The notes under the pieces are model-generated. The model made no database searches and was not told the origin of the DNA. It was given only the letters and a program-made list of their open reading frames with translations. From Phymatolithon calcareum (lineage: Eukaryota > Rhodophyta > Florideophyceae > Hapalidiales), in the NCBI GenBank assembly GCA_977006965.1, contig OZ345382.1:248001-312000 (forward strand): a stretch of DNA of 64,000 nt, in the 5' to 3' direction. This document shows, in pieces, positions 32,307-44,619 of this stretch (positions are counted from its first letter, which is position 1; the number at the start of each line of letters is the position of its first letter). A program made the translations under genes and the position numbers.

Positions 32307-34159
32307 ATGCTCGATTGTTCCCCTGCCTTCCCAACACCCCGTTTGGTGCTCATTATTTGTGCCACAATCGTATTTACAACTCTGTTCAATACGCTTTTCA
32401 CCGCCCACATATTCTCTTCGCACAAGGGGAGAAGTCGCAGAGCATATGTTTCACACTTTGCTGAAGATTCCATTTCTGACCAGGCGAGATCCGCTCGACT
32501 CTCCTTAAGAACTTGGCTACGGCATCTCGAAAACCTATCTCCAAAGATCCACACTCACCGCATCGGGTGTCGAGAGTTTCCAGACGCAGCGCAAACGTGC
32601 GTTTTTGAGGGCGTGATATGCGTCAACACTTCTGCGCATGTACCCTTTAGCAAGCCTACGGTTTATTTCGTCGACGATGCATACGAAAACGGGAAAAAAG
32701 TCCCATCGGATAACTGGTGCTCGTATCGGCACCAGAGCAGCGACCCCAAGTATTGGGGAGGGCGACATTGGCCAATTTGGACCCACACTGTGGCGCCGCG
32801 GTGGTCCTGCCTGAACGCGTTCTACAGGACGGCGAAATCAATGGGTCTACGTAATGGTGATCGGATAAAGTGGGTGGATTCCCTATGGCTTGTGGACTTA
32901 GACTACGTCAGCAGTAACCACAACAACCATCTCTTTATGGACATTGTATGGATTCTTGACGCTGTGCTTTGGCAGAAAAGCTTGGGTTTAAGGCACAATG
33001 ACACTGAAGGCAACCTGTTCATGGGAGGACCTCAAAAACTGTACCTACCACAGGGGAGGAACGACTTCGAGATTCAGACCGGACGGGACCTCAATCGGTT
33101 GCTGTACGCGTTGGTGCTACAGCTCAATTTATCGAAGCTGTATCCTGGTCATCACGAGGCGAAGAAGGTTCGATTCACACAGCCATTATTGAAAGCATTT
33201 CCAAAACTTAATCGGCGGCTCATGTTCCATCGTGCGCTTCACAAAGATTCGAATGTCGATATGGTTTGCACGTCTCGGCTCACATCAGGAGCAAAGCTTT
33301 CCACTGCGGGACATGAGCGTGTTTGCAGGTCCATCAGGCAGAGGACGTGGGCGTTGTACGGCATCTCGGAGCGGCCTATGGTGAGAGTTGGGCAGGTGTA
33401 CTATCCACAACCGCCGAAACGCATCGTGATAGTGCAGCGACATGTGTCAAGGAAAATCAGGAACGTCGTCGAGTTGGAGAAGTCATTGCGGGCGGCTTTT
33501 CCTCGAAAGCGCGGTTTTGAAGTGGAACTTGTTACCACAGACAAGATTTCCTCGGCGGAGCAATGGGTGCGGGTATACTCTCGTGCGGGCGTTCTTATTT
33601 CTTCTCATGGGAGTCAGAATATGGGGCTGATGTTCATGCCGCGGCATAGGTAAGCGTTGTTGAGAAGTGCTAATTGTCGGGCAATTCTATCGCCCTTAGC
33701 AATATCACTCGAACTTTTGGATACTGACGTTGCTTATTTTCTCCGCGCGGGCGATGTCACTAGTGCTTTGGTTGAGGTAATGCCTGTCGGCTACACTGAT
33801 AATGCTTTTAGCATCCTGTCGACAAATTGCAGGATTTGGTATTACCAGCTTCAGAGCAAACGAAATCCCGGTGCGTTGAACTCTGGCTTAACTCCAAAGT
33901 ATTGTTCGATTTTTCCTTCCGCGGCGACTGTGGAACTAATCAAAGCTCTCCTTGCACGATTCCTCATCCAGATTTCTCGAAGAAGCATTTTAAAAAGAAC
34001 TGCGGAGAGAAAACACCTCATCTAGTTAACCCATGCAATGAGGTGAAAAACATCGATGTCCAAGTCGATGTCAAACCCCTCGTCCAAACTGTCAGATTGG
34101 CACTAGAGAGAATTGGGTTCGACACAAAGCCATGGATGGAGTTTGTGAACGAGGGGTAA
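32307..34159 (+). CDS. GT61-family glycosyltransferase, spliced, with a probable 3' frameshift
   Basis: Type II membrane protein: a short N-terminal tail, a membrane anchor at about residues 11-33 (LVLIICATIVFTTLF), then a lumenal domain with Golgi-transferase features. The C-terminal half is GT61-like: RIVIVQRHVSRKIRNVVELE, AEQWVRVYSRAGVLISSHGSQNMGLMFMPRH and ALVEVMPVGY. Exon 1 is 32307-33649; an intron at 33650-33763 (GTAAGC...CACTAG, 114 nt) joins RH to SALVEVMP. After YYQLQSKRN the same frame ends at 34025. A more protein-like tail (HLVNPCNEVKNIDVQVDVKP...) is in the +2 frame, ending at 34159. A one-base indel or another intron near 33850-33960 is likely. The acceptor sugar is unknown. 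Confidence 0.78.
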
Positions 34160-35099
34160 GAAACGAAGAAGACGGAACTTCGTATTGCAGAACAATCGGA
34201 CCAGGACATTACCGGGTATGATAACCAAGATTTGATGTCATCGTCTTGAGAAGAAGAATTGTAGGCTTTTAAAGTTACCAACGCGTCTGTAGACGCATGG
34301 GGCACCTTTGCGAGTGCCAAGAGACCTTGGGTATGGTCTGTTCTGGTTTGCGAGTGGTGGGTGCGACACGATCTGGTGAGGTGCAAAAACCTACCACCGG
34401 CTCTTGACACTATGTTGCAGACGGTGACGGATAGTGAACGCCAAGCCACTGCGAGCTTCCGAGCCAGCGCTTAGGAAACATTGATAACCCGTCTACTCAT
34501 TGCTTAAAAATAAGACTATGGTTCACTATGGACCGAGAAAAAATGGAAATTTCCCCCCGTTCTAAGTGTAGACTACATTTCCGACTGACATTAGTTTGCT
34601 TTAGAAGGAAGTGATGTCTAGACATCTTCATTTCAACTAAACGACACATCGGCCCGAAGGTGCCTGCGAGGGGCATGCGCTGGGATGGGCGGCGAGATTT
34701 TCTGGTCCGAATCGCTTGATTCCGACGTGGCCTTTGTAGGGCATTTTGGCTCATCTCTATTCTAAGTCAATCTAAGTTAAAAATCTACATGTATGTGGAC
34801 CCATGTTCTCCCGCGAAGATGCCGCAGTGCCAGCGCAGGTACAACAGTATTTTGCACCGACACCAAGAAAAACACTTCGATGGTTTTCTCTCTGAGACTT
34901 TCGCGAAGCTGTCTGCGTCCCGTGTGATGATGGAGACAACTGGGCCAAAGGGATGCCCCCCCCCCTGAACAGGAAGGACGTGTGTGAAGGGAGAATCGGG
35001 CCATATGAACTATATCATCACATCCCGTGAGTAGAATCTCTCCAATCTTGACTATGGATTGTTCGACCATTAACGGCTGTTAATGGAAACCACTTCGAC
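34160..35099. other. Intergenic, no supportable gene
   Basis: Only short shadow frames and a C13 run near 34957-34969. Confidence 0.4.
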
Positions 35100-36260
35100 T
35101 ATAGTGCTTCGCCTCAGCATTCGAGAGATTCCAGGCCATATAATCAGCCACAGAAAAATTATTTTCGAAAGGGAACTCCCGACGCTCACGAGAATCGCGA
35201 TCAGTCGAGACAGGCGCCTGCACAATGGAACGAGATGATACCGCATGCTGGAAATCTGCGACTAGAAGTGCGTGTTGAGATGAGACATCGAGCCCGTGTG
35301 CAGAGGGAAAATGGTCTTGATCAGGCGGAAGAAGCCAAAAATTTCCGATTTTTCGGAAAAAAGTACGAGGCCAATCTTGCCGACGGTGTCGGAGGAAGCG
35401 CCGAACCGCTGGATCCAGGCTAGAATCGACTACTTTCGGCGCTGCACATTCCGCACGTGATACTCGTTGACAGCGAAGGGGATGAGTCGGACATCGAAGG
35501 GAAGACCGAAGCGAACTCGTGCTAAGGCTCTCGCCGCCGGTGTCGCCGGGAAACCAAACACGACGATAATGACGACGAAGGAACTTCTGCCCAGGAAGAC
35601 ATTGGTACAAGCGTTAGCGAAAATGTTATTAGCGATCTGCTTGAGTTCAAGGAGCTGGCGCCCAAGTCAATCGTGGATCTAACCTTCTCTCTGCAAGCGG
35701 TTACTGAACAGTTCGGACCTCTCTAGCAAGGCACAGCCGCCTGCACTGCAGAAAAATATGTCATCCAATAGTCGCCAAGATCGTTATCCGAAATCTGGAG
35801 GACCTCGGCTGGCTAGACTGGCACATGAGCACCGTTGTTCTCGTAAATAAGAGAAGCCAAATGCGCATCTCCGTCGAATATTTTGACGACGAGAACGAGA
35901 AGCACTCCGTTTCACAGAGGAACAGTGGGGCCTCGTGTCCAAACTCCCCGCCCAGACGGTCGTCTCCCGTGCCGGATCACTCGCAGAAAAGCTGGTGCAA
36001 GAAGTAAAACGGGAACTGGCACACAAGGAGCTGAAACGTGTCCCCCTAGAAACCGAAGAGTTTGGGAACACACGGCACTTCAAATATCTTGGCGTAATGC
36101 AGTCGGCAGAAGGTGACCCCTTAGTCTCTGTCAACCACCGTGTCCAAAATGCCTTGTCCCACTGTCAAGACCTCAAACGGATTCTGAACGATGGAAAACT
36201 ATTCTCAGGTCTACGTCACAGTTGCTAAGATGCTATCGAGAATAACGGAAAGTCCAATAG
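35100..36260 (+). mobile_element. Decayed non-LTR retrotransposon fragment
   Basis: Broken plus-strand frames. The last (35935-36228) has a reverse-transcriptase thumb signature: FKYLGVMQSAEGD, then VNHRVQNALSHCQDLKRIL and LFSGLRHSC. Earlier pieces are acidic (DSEGDESDIEG, FKELAPKSIVDLTFSLQAV) and in shifted frames. No polymerase active-site box survives. Confidence 0.5.
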
Positions 36261-38520
36261 CCGACAAAGCCGGGACACCCACCATCGACGTGGTAATGCA
36301 GGCCAGAGACCTACGAAGAATTTCCCTCAGATAGTACATTACAAATAGTAGCTTAGCCACCGCATATATAAGAAAAGAAAAGGGGAGAGACTTCACTCCA
36401 ACAAAAACATCATCTTCCTTCACGACAAGGAAGAACAAGCCCCACTAGGGGAAAAGGCCAGCCGAGAATGAGAACCAGAATGATTAGAGTCCAAGACTCA
36501 TAAGAAGGTCTGCGCTTCGTCCAGCTAGGACCTATTGTGACACCAGGTACCACTCATATCAGTTATAGTCTACTGTAGCCGTAAGGATGCGGGGCTGTTC
36601 TAGGACAACTTCGAAAACCCACAATAAAAAAGAGGAGCCATAAGAAATATGAGTAGGAATCAAGGTATCATTTAAACTCCAGTTGGGCAGCTAGCCATCT
36701 TTGCAATAAACTACTCTACTTCGAGATGAGACATTGACGAAGTGCAAAGAAAGCTTTTAACGTCGCCTGCTTTTGCGAACGCCGATGCCTCCGCTGAATA
36801 ACGCCTTGCAAACGTTTATCTACTTCAACGTAGTGTGTATGCCCACCGGGGAGTGCATTCCAAGCACAATACATTGCAGAACACCAACTGGGTATCCAGC
36901 TCGATGCAAATCTTCGCGCTTCGGCGGCTGGAAATGCAGGACGGCCGATGGTTTCGAAGCCAAGTTGTCGGCAAAACGCTGGGGTCCGTTATGGGGGCAA
37001 CCGAAATCTGCGTCTGCGCGTGCCGCGCCAGCCAAAAATGCTCCTCCCGGGCCGTTTATTGAAGCGATTCACCTTGTTCAAATGTGAGTCCCCGTGGAGC
37101 GTATGCAATGGCGGAATAGTACCTGTCGAACAGAAGTATTCCAACATGCCATGGAGGTAAGACAAGGTCATCATGCTCAATAAGGCCCAGTGATTTGTCT
37201 TAAATTCCTTACTTTGTCGCTGCAAAAGCCGCGACCCGAGTTCGTAACGGTGTGAATGTTTTTGCAGCCATTTGTACGCCACTTCATGGCTACTTTTTAG
37301 AGCAGTATCGCACAGCCGCGGTCGCAGGCTTGGAGGACTGTGGTAACGTTGGGGGCGAAAAAGACGGCTGGGCTCAAGGGCTTTGTCTGCAGATTGGACT
37401 AGCTGTGTCACTGCCCCACCTCGAAAATATGCGGGTGTTCAAACCGTTTTTACATTGCTTCTCTCTAACAAAACTGTTCTGAAGAATGGATGGGTGAAAA
37501 AGTTTAGCTTCCAAGGGACAATCAGGTTTATGTCGCGTGCGCGACCCTCCCTTCGCTGGGGGTGCCATCTTTCGATCCCGATAAAATGACAGAGTGCACA
37601 GTTCGGGCTTGGAAACGCGTTTCAGCCAAGTGACCAACCGAAATTATACTCGAAGTATGGATAAGGTTGAACGGAAACGATTTTGGGAATTGCAGGCCAA
37701 GCGAGATGGAGAGCAAAACTTGCAAAACGCCTCGGCTTAACTGGCCGATACTGCTGAACGCATTGACCAGATCAGATCAGTAATCGAAATGTCGACAGAA
37801 TCCTACGAAAAATCGAAAATCGACAGTGGCATTATCGTGAGAGCGGCGTTGCGCCCAAACATTGTTAGCCGTATAAAGAAGATGAGAAGATGTGCTTCAT
37901 GATGATATTTTCTTTTTCGAATCTCTGCGACGAAGCAAGATTACCGCCTCTTGCAATCGTAGACGAATTGAACCAGGGTCTCGACTCTGTGAAGGAAATG
38001 AAGATTATGACCATTATGTTCGAAGATGCGGAGCGAGCGGCGCCACCGCAGAGGTTTTTGAGGTATTCAGTTACAGGGAGATAAATATCATCAAGGGAAT
38101 AGTGAGAAATCACAAATGGACTCCCTGATGCTCGAGCATTAATATTCTCGAAGATTTTTTAATGAACATGAAAATAGGGGGAAAACGAGTTTTGAAATGT
38201 TCTAGAACCTCGACAGGCCTTTTCGAATGATCTCGGAAGCTTCTTGGGGCGCGGATCTTATGTGCCCGGCATCCGGCCACCAGTTTAAACGCAAAGACAT
38301 TATCGCTTTTTCGTTCACCGAGCAAGGCAGCAGAGCGACACGGAATCAGTGCGCTCAGCTGAAAGTCATATACATCTCTGTTCTCATCATCTACCACGTA
38401 ATACTGGAACCCGATCGTCGCGTGTCCAAGTTACTGGAGGAGCACAAGGATGAAGGGGACTCTTTGGAGTTTAACAGGTAGAGGGAAATACCGTGTAACA
38501 TTCCCGGGTGCATTCCGGCA
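36261..38520. other. Transposon debris, no supportable gene
   Basis: Small frames only. A coiled-coil-like stretch around 37657-37870 (MDKVERKRFWELQAKRDGE, one stop) may be the lost N-terminal part of the AFG-ALD copy that follows. Confidence 0.35.
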
Positions 38521-38985
38521 ATCCTAAGCCCTGGGAAGGCACACCATCGCCCATTGGCGGTGAAGTGCGCATTCGGGAGGTTATCCCCATTGAGTTACAC
38601 ACTTCTCTAAAAAAATTTGGCGATAGTGTACCAGCCCTCATGGATACCCTTCAGGATCACCTTTTACGGTACCAGTTGACCGGAGAAGAGACCAAGATGA
38701 CCGAAAAAAGCGCTGGACGAGTAACTATTCTTTAACATAGTATTCTACGAAGACATGGAATAGAACAAGCGATACAGATATGAGATAACGGTGAAAAACG
38801 TCAAGTGGACTCCAAGCTTTTCCCCCACAGGAAGGGGATTTTTGCAGCTAGGACCACGGCATTCCAGAAGGAACAAAAGTGAGAATTGTAAGCTAAACTA
38901 GCAGTAGCAGCTGAAACGCATCTCCCTGACAAGCGTGTTGCAGAGGGCGTTTAATAAAATTCTACATTTAAAAAACAAAACAAAT
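38521..38985 (+). mobile_element. Decayed AFG-ALD module copy with conserved 3' tail
   Basis: DNA from about 38548 matches 49175 onward: RPLAVKCAFGRLSPLS, then after a stop and frameshift LLRYQLTGEETKMTEK. The following 230 bp match the 3' flank at 49440-49620, including GGACTC.AAGCTTTTCCC, TTTTTGCAGCTAGG, CAGCTGAAACGCATCTCCCT and the poly(A)-signal-like GTTTAATAAA. Confidence 0.65.
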
Positions 38986-40530
38986 ATGGACTCTCTTTTC
39001 ATCATTCGTAGTATCACTCCGCCAGCCACGAAATAGGATTTCTCGAATCAAGCTGTTACTTCGCATGTAGACCACTATTTGAGCCACATTTACAGTTTGT
39101 TAGTTTGATTTGCCGCAAATTTGGCGTGATCGATTAAGTGGCAACATGAGAAGACTTGAGAGAGGAAAAACGATGAGAATATATCACTGCGCGAGAGCCC
39201 TAAATTTAGCAATACCAACTGTGTGGTACTGAATTGGAGCACCACGTAAGATTGGATATTTCCATCGTGTTCCTTGTGATCCTCAAAAACACTATAAAAG
39301 GCGCCGAACTCATCCATCGATCATCGATGAATGAGTTCGGCGCCTTTTATAGTGTTTACTTGATTGCCGAACTCCATGATGGAGTTCGACAAGCAGGTAT
39401 AATCCCCACAGACTTCCGAAGATATGGGCAAGACTTCCTCAGATGCTACCTAACTATGTGTAGCTCAAGAAAACGCACCGCCAGAAAGGCGCACGGGAGA
39501 AATTAGGATCGCAGATAATCCTATCTCAATTGTGGAACTCCTGTTTAGTTCTCCGTGGACAAGCCCTGGTAGTGAAGCGTCTTTGAATGTTCTAGTGTCA
39601 CATTTAGTTGCTCAGTGATCCGTGCACCGAGCTCGTTTGACAGCTGATCCGTCAGCATATGGTAACCGTGCATGGCACCCAGCGTCCCTATCGACGAGCG
39701 GTTTTGAAACCGTCACTATAGACTATTTTGAGGCGGCGACAAACCGCTTATTTTGAAACCAAGACTTGCTCGGTGTTTCAGGTCTTCTTTTGTGCTTTAT
39801 ACAAGAAGTCGGTGACACTTTATTCAAGGACAGGCTTACAATAATTCCTCTCGCTCAGAGGAAACATTCCTCCAACCGTTTTACTAAGAACAGAATTCTA
39901 TAGCAGCCCAAGATCAGAGTTGGAAACGCACGCAAGACTCTATACCATTTACCTTAGTAAAACCGCTTTGATTTTTATTCCCTTGCCCTTTTGCGCTAGA
40001 GCCTGCTCGATGCCCAACGCAAGCTCCATTTTCGGACATATCAATCGGTGTTGCTTTGTACAGCCGGAACGTGTGCGCAGTATGAGCGTGTCCACAAAAG
40101 ATTGCAACTCTCTGCACACTGGGCTTTCTTTATATAAACATCATAAGGACCTAAGGACAGCAGTTCTCGCTGGACATTCTCAGATTTCTGTAAATAGCAG
40201 TGTAATGCCAAATTGAAAAAACTAACCGTTTTTCAAAAATTCCATTTGAAGTTCTGCTGCAGCTTTATTGCAAATAGATGGTACAACAAGCTAAAATCAT
40301 ACAAGAGCATACAATTGATTAAAATAAATTGTACAAGCGGGACACTGAGCGCTTATACACTGAGGGTCATGATTCGCTAAATATAGAAATGCTGAGATCC
40401 GTTGGACATGAGCAAGAAGAGTCATTTTTCTTAACGGTTTTTTTTCACTCCTTGAGTACAAATAATATTCATGTGCCGCTTTTATAACGGCAGAGAAAGG
40501 CTGGATGACCCTCTATAGGCATGGTATGGG
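38986..40530. other. Intergenic with a long hairpin
   Basis: Holds the hairpin at 39287-39357. A frame on the minus strand at 40117-39914 (GHAHTAHTFRLYKATPIDM) has no ATG-supported gene around it. Confidence 0.4.
39287..39357. repeat. 71-nt hairpin, 34 of 35 pairs
   Basis: 35-nt arms (AACACTATAAAAGGCGCCG...) with one mismatch around a single centre base. Intergenic. Confidence 0.88.
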
Positions 40531-40860
40531 TTAGAAATTGAGAACCTTAAGTAATCTTGCCATCGAATCTGCAGCCGGTCCGGGCATCACTTCGAACGAG
40601 TCCCGATGGCTCCAGGGCGTGCGGGCCAGAGGATCAGTCTGGAGGAAGCAACTCTCCTTGAGAAACATCAAATTATCCTCTATATTCAGAGAAATTACCT
40701 CCATGGGGAAATGGATTGCTTCCACTACGCAGTAATGTAGACACCTCTGAAACACATAGAAAGTCTTACGGAGACCTGGAGGTAGAGCATTCGGACTTTC
40801 ATGAAAGGGCGCTATATAACAACTGACACTGAGTAAGAATGCTTTGTTCAAACGCAAATA
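40531..40860 (-). other. Possible exon or gene remnant
   Basis: A minus-strand frame ends at 40531 with protein-like sequence (VVEAIHFPMEVISLNIEDN, ...PWSHRDSFEVMPGPA). It is preceded by a good acceptor (TTTCTATGTGTTTCAG) near 40750. No upstream exon or ATG was found, so this may be a gene fragment. Confidence 0.25.
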
Positions 40861-40931
40861 AATAGGGTTGCTGGAAGCCAGAAACTGTATCGAGCAGAAT
40901 CGGCCTCACAGTCGTGAAGTTACCGCTAACG

Positions 40932-42273
40932 ATGACTCTAAACATTTCGCGAGCCACGGCAATAATTCTTATTTTGGTCGCTCTGATCCCCTCCGCGTTC
41001 GGTCACGGTTCTCTGGTTCGCCCTCGCTCTCGCGGTACTCTGAACTGTAACACTCTCGACATCACACCGCGGAAGCTTACCGACGATGTACAGGTTGACA
41101 ATTGCCCGCACTGCCAGAACGCCGGTGGGGCGGAAGCAGTGAAGAACTCAATGAAAGGCACTTGGAGAGTCTACGACCCTGTTAACACCAGCGTATCTTT
41201 CCGATGCGGAGGCGGACTCTGTGGAGACCCAGTCCTAGCCAAACGGCCCCGACCGCACGAGAAAGGAGGGATTTTCGGACAGTCGAAGTCAATACCGTAC
41301 ACCATGGAGTATATTTCCGGTCAGGTTGTGGAGTTTGTCGTGGAACTCACCACAAGTCATAACGGCTTCTTCGAGTTTTTTTATCTGTGATATAGGAAAG
41401 TGTGATGGAGATATCAGTGAAAAATGTTTCAAAGAAGGTCACTGCCATCGACTGCTGCGCGAGCCAAACTTGAACTGCGATGAAGAGCAGTCGATGAGCT
41501 GTGCGCCGGTTGATGAAGACTACCCGGGCCGATGGTACATCCCTTGCAGAATCAATGATGACCCGGAGAATCAGAAGCAATTCCTCGGTGGCGAGTTTAT
41601 GCGGTACAGACTGCCGAAAGATTTCGCTTGTGATGATTGTGTTATTCAGTGGTACTACGGGACTGCTCATGTTTGCAGTCCACCTGGAATGAACGAGTTC
41701 TTTCAAAAGTATCACATGGATAAATGGGGCTTTTGTCTCGGCGATGCGACTTCCTTGGGAGGGCGTCAACCGACACTAGAGGACTGTGGTGGACCGGATA
41801 ATCTAGTACCAGAGGAACTATGGAATTGTGCTGATGTTCGCGTCCACAGACTTGGCGAAGATCTTCCTGATACGGAACCGAGTAGTGGCCTTGTTGTTGA
41901 GCTCCCTGAAAGTGCGACAGCGCTTCAAAACGCTGTTAACACAGAATGTCCATCGCTGAACAGGACAGAGATGTCTCTCACTTGTGCTGAGTTCACACGC
42001 ATGTATCCGGGTGACTACTTAGAAGACCACCGGCCTGCTAGCGCCGCTGTCGATACTCTATTGCATAGGAAAGAGTTTGCACAAGGAGCACAGTCACTAG
42101 GGACAAAGTATGGGCACCCAACGAAGACACCGACCCCATTGAGTCCCAGTGGGGCACAGGAGAATATGTCAAAATATCCGCAAAACACTAATTTGCAGCA
42201 GAACTCGACCACGATAGAACTTGCGATTATTACTGAGTCAGAGATGAAAGCTATGATCATTGTTCAGTGCTAG
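40932..42273 (+). CDS. Secreted AA15-like lytic polysaccharide monooxygenase with a T7 frameshift
   Basis: ATG 40932 starts a signal peptide (residues 1-24, ...ILVALIPSAFG) whose cleavage exposes His25 of HGSLVRPRSRG, the first ligand of the copper histidine brace. The second His is H143 in TTSHNGFFEF, which also supplies the axial aromatic. CGGGLCGD, LPKDFACDDCVIQWYY and WNCADVRV are typical of AA15-type enzymes, which cleave chitin or cellulose oxidatively. At 41376-41382 a run of seven T shifts the frame: as written, translation ends at 41390. With one T fewer it continues FFICDIGKCDGD to a stop at 42273, giving about 446 residues. A sequencing error or a recent mutation is likelier than programmed shifting. 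The last about 110 residues are low-complexity Ser/Thr/Pro/Asn. Confidence 0.85.
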
Positions 42274-43416
42274 ACAGTTAAAATTTTTAAGTGCCTCAAA
42301 AACGGCGGCTGGCATCGTTCCCACTCGCGTATTCGAAACAGATGTTAGATAAATTTGGCGTCCGAAATAACCGGAAAGCTATGTGAATCAAATTCTCTGT
42401 TTGTAGACTCAGCGTTGCGGAGCACAGACAGCTTACTTGCTGTCGCAAAACGGCAATGAACAGTTCAGAACAAAAGAGAGTTTATTACCTTTCGCGCGCT
42501 CAGCGTTGTAGAACCTCGCGAAGGTCCACGTGCTGTTCAAGAATGTCGTCACACACCAGTTAGTCTTAGTGATCCGTTATGACCGCTGGTTTCCCAAACG
42601 GGGAGCGGGCATGGCGAGACGCCTACACCAGCCACTTCTCTCCGTGTGCTCCCGGAAGGAGCACTGAGCCGACCAAGACTTGGTGATTCTTATTCCGACT
42701 GCCTTCCAACGCAATGTTGTGCTCGGGTGCTGTCGCATTTATACCATTCCGAATCTGGTCATCGGCGCTGGAGTATGAAGCGGCGCTCATCCAGAGCCAG
42801 TTAGACTGTCTCCGAATTTTCTGTCTAGTTATGAGAAACAGGCGGCAGTGTGCGAGACGAAGCCACTTGAGACCCGTTGTTTCTTGTCTCTCGACAGCGA
42901 TTATTCCCGACCTCGAATTTGCGACAGACTTGCCCTTTTCGTTTCGGCTGGCGGGGTGACATGGGATATGTCACCCCGCTTGAATGAAATTTTGAGAATA
43001 ATTTGGCCACTTTTTTCCGCAGAGAGAGACATGGGATATGTCAGCCGCCGGGTTAAAAAGTGATCAAATTATTCCCCAACATGATGACGTTTCGGGCCAT
43101 TTTAGACCCCTACTGGAGCTCTACGGGGCATAATCAGCCCAGCACGCCTTCAAAACCGGGTGATAAGATGAATTTCTGTCCGTATCAGAGAAGAAAATGC
43201 AAGTAGTTTCTTTTGTCGAAGTTGTCGTTTGATGTAAAGTTGGCTGGTTACTCAACTGCAGGTTGAATGGCACCTTGACTTTTATAACCTGCAAGGAGAC
43301 ATGTCGTGTCGTATTCACGACACGTATTACAATTACGCGCAAAAGTGAAGCTTGGTACGGCGCCCGGCAATAAGTGCTAGCATCTCCTGTGCAGACTTCT
43401 TATGTTGATCGATTAA
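42274..43416. other. Intergenic with dispersed repeat copy 2
   Basis: No gene. About 42900-43110 is the reverse-complement copy of the 4795-4985 repeat (CGGGGTGACATGGGATATG, AATAATTTGGCCACTTTTTT). Confidence 0.55.
42900..43110. repeat. Dispersed repeat, copy 2
   Basis: Inverted match to 4795-4985; the unit ATGGGATATGTCA occurs twice about 75 bp apart, as in copy 1. Confidence 0.7.
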
Positions 43417-44619
43417 TTCTCCAAGAATTGTGTTTATACCCGAGTTTGCCGATCAGTAGAAAGTCAAGTAAACAAAGTTCCTTCGAGAACAGCGGATATC
43501 GAAATATGGACAGATGGAAGTGTGGGAGAAATACCGCAAGCTCACGTCTGGGATCTGAATCACGGAGAACGCGTCTCCGTAAAATGGGACGAAGTTTGGT
43601 ACATCGCGACCTTGAAGAAATTCAACTCTACCGAACATCAGAACCACGACGCAGCGAAACGGTTTGAAGCGCGACACGGCAAGCCACCGGATGTCCTCTT
43701 GGTCTACGACGACGGGGACGAGCATGCCTACGAAATGACCCCGACGGCCTCGAAGCAGCGCGTTATCCTATGCGATGAAGGTGATGACACACTCGACATG
43801 TACCGTACAATCCCACCGCAGGTCGGTGGTGCGGGCGTTTTGGTGCTGCGCGGAGAAGAAGCGATACTGGAAGAAGGGCTGTCCGCTGAGGCCATTGGCT
43901 CCTCATTCGACGCCGAGGCTTTTGCGGCCGTACACGCATTTCAGGCAGCATCCAGTCTACCGATATCGCGCGGCAGCACTACCCGATGGTTCACCGACAG
44001 CAAGAGCTGCATAGACGCACTCAACGGCCAGCCGCGGATGTTTGGAGAGATGGTTCGGAAACTATGGAATCTTATGGAACAAATCGTGGAACAGGAGATT
44101 CACATAGAAGGCATTTGGATACCGAGTCACTGCGGAGTCCCGAAAAATGAGGCTGCTGATGAGCTCGCGCGCCGGGGAATCTCGGAATCAAGCCTGCTAT
44201 CACATCAAGCGGTACCTCTCACCATGGAAGCGGCACGATCCATTATCAAACCGCCTTGTAGAAGCAAACCAGTTACCATCCCGACACTCCCGGAAGACCT
44301 ATACATCTCACATAGACGGGCTGAGGTAATACTCCACCAGCTCATAACTAATTGCTGTCCAATCGTCGCCAGCTTTCACCATGGACACAACGAGAATGAG
44401 CCACTTCCTCACGACCCAATGTGCAAGAAATGTCCGTATAGTGTGAAGGAAACTGTGGAACATATGATCCTACATTGTTCGGGTCGGGCTGTTAGTCGAC
44501 GGAAATTCATCGGCAGAGTTCGAAGCAAAACGGTAGAAGATCTGTGCAGAGAGAAACCCGTAGCGATAATCCAATATTTGAAAGAAGAGAACTTGCTCGA
44601 GAGCAAGTTTAGGCGTTAA
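43417..44619 (+). mobile_element. Retroelement RNase H ORF with a nested Tudor-like domain (copy 1)
   Basis: One open frame of about 400 codons. RNase H begins with DIEIWTDGSV (first Asp at 43513). It is interrupted by about 80 residues reading ERVSVKWDEVWYIATLKKFN...DVLLVYDDGDEHAYEM, a Tudor/PWWP-like barrel pattern, then resumes with YRTIPPQVGGAGVLVL, DAEAFAAVHAF, RWFTDSKSCIDAL and WIPSHCGVPKNEAADELA. All four acidic residues of the active site are present. A C-terminal zinc knuckle CKKCPYSVKETVEHMILHC is typical of non-LTR RNase H tails. No ATG opens the frame and a TAA lies at 43414, so the copy is 5'-truncated or spliced. The same insertion is in the dead copy at 17031-18005. Confidence 0.8.

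Noticed and set aside
35080-35610. 176-codon minus-strand ORF
   Set aside because: Arg/Ser-rich shadow of the decayed retroelement fragment on the plus strand.
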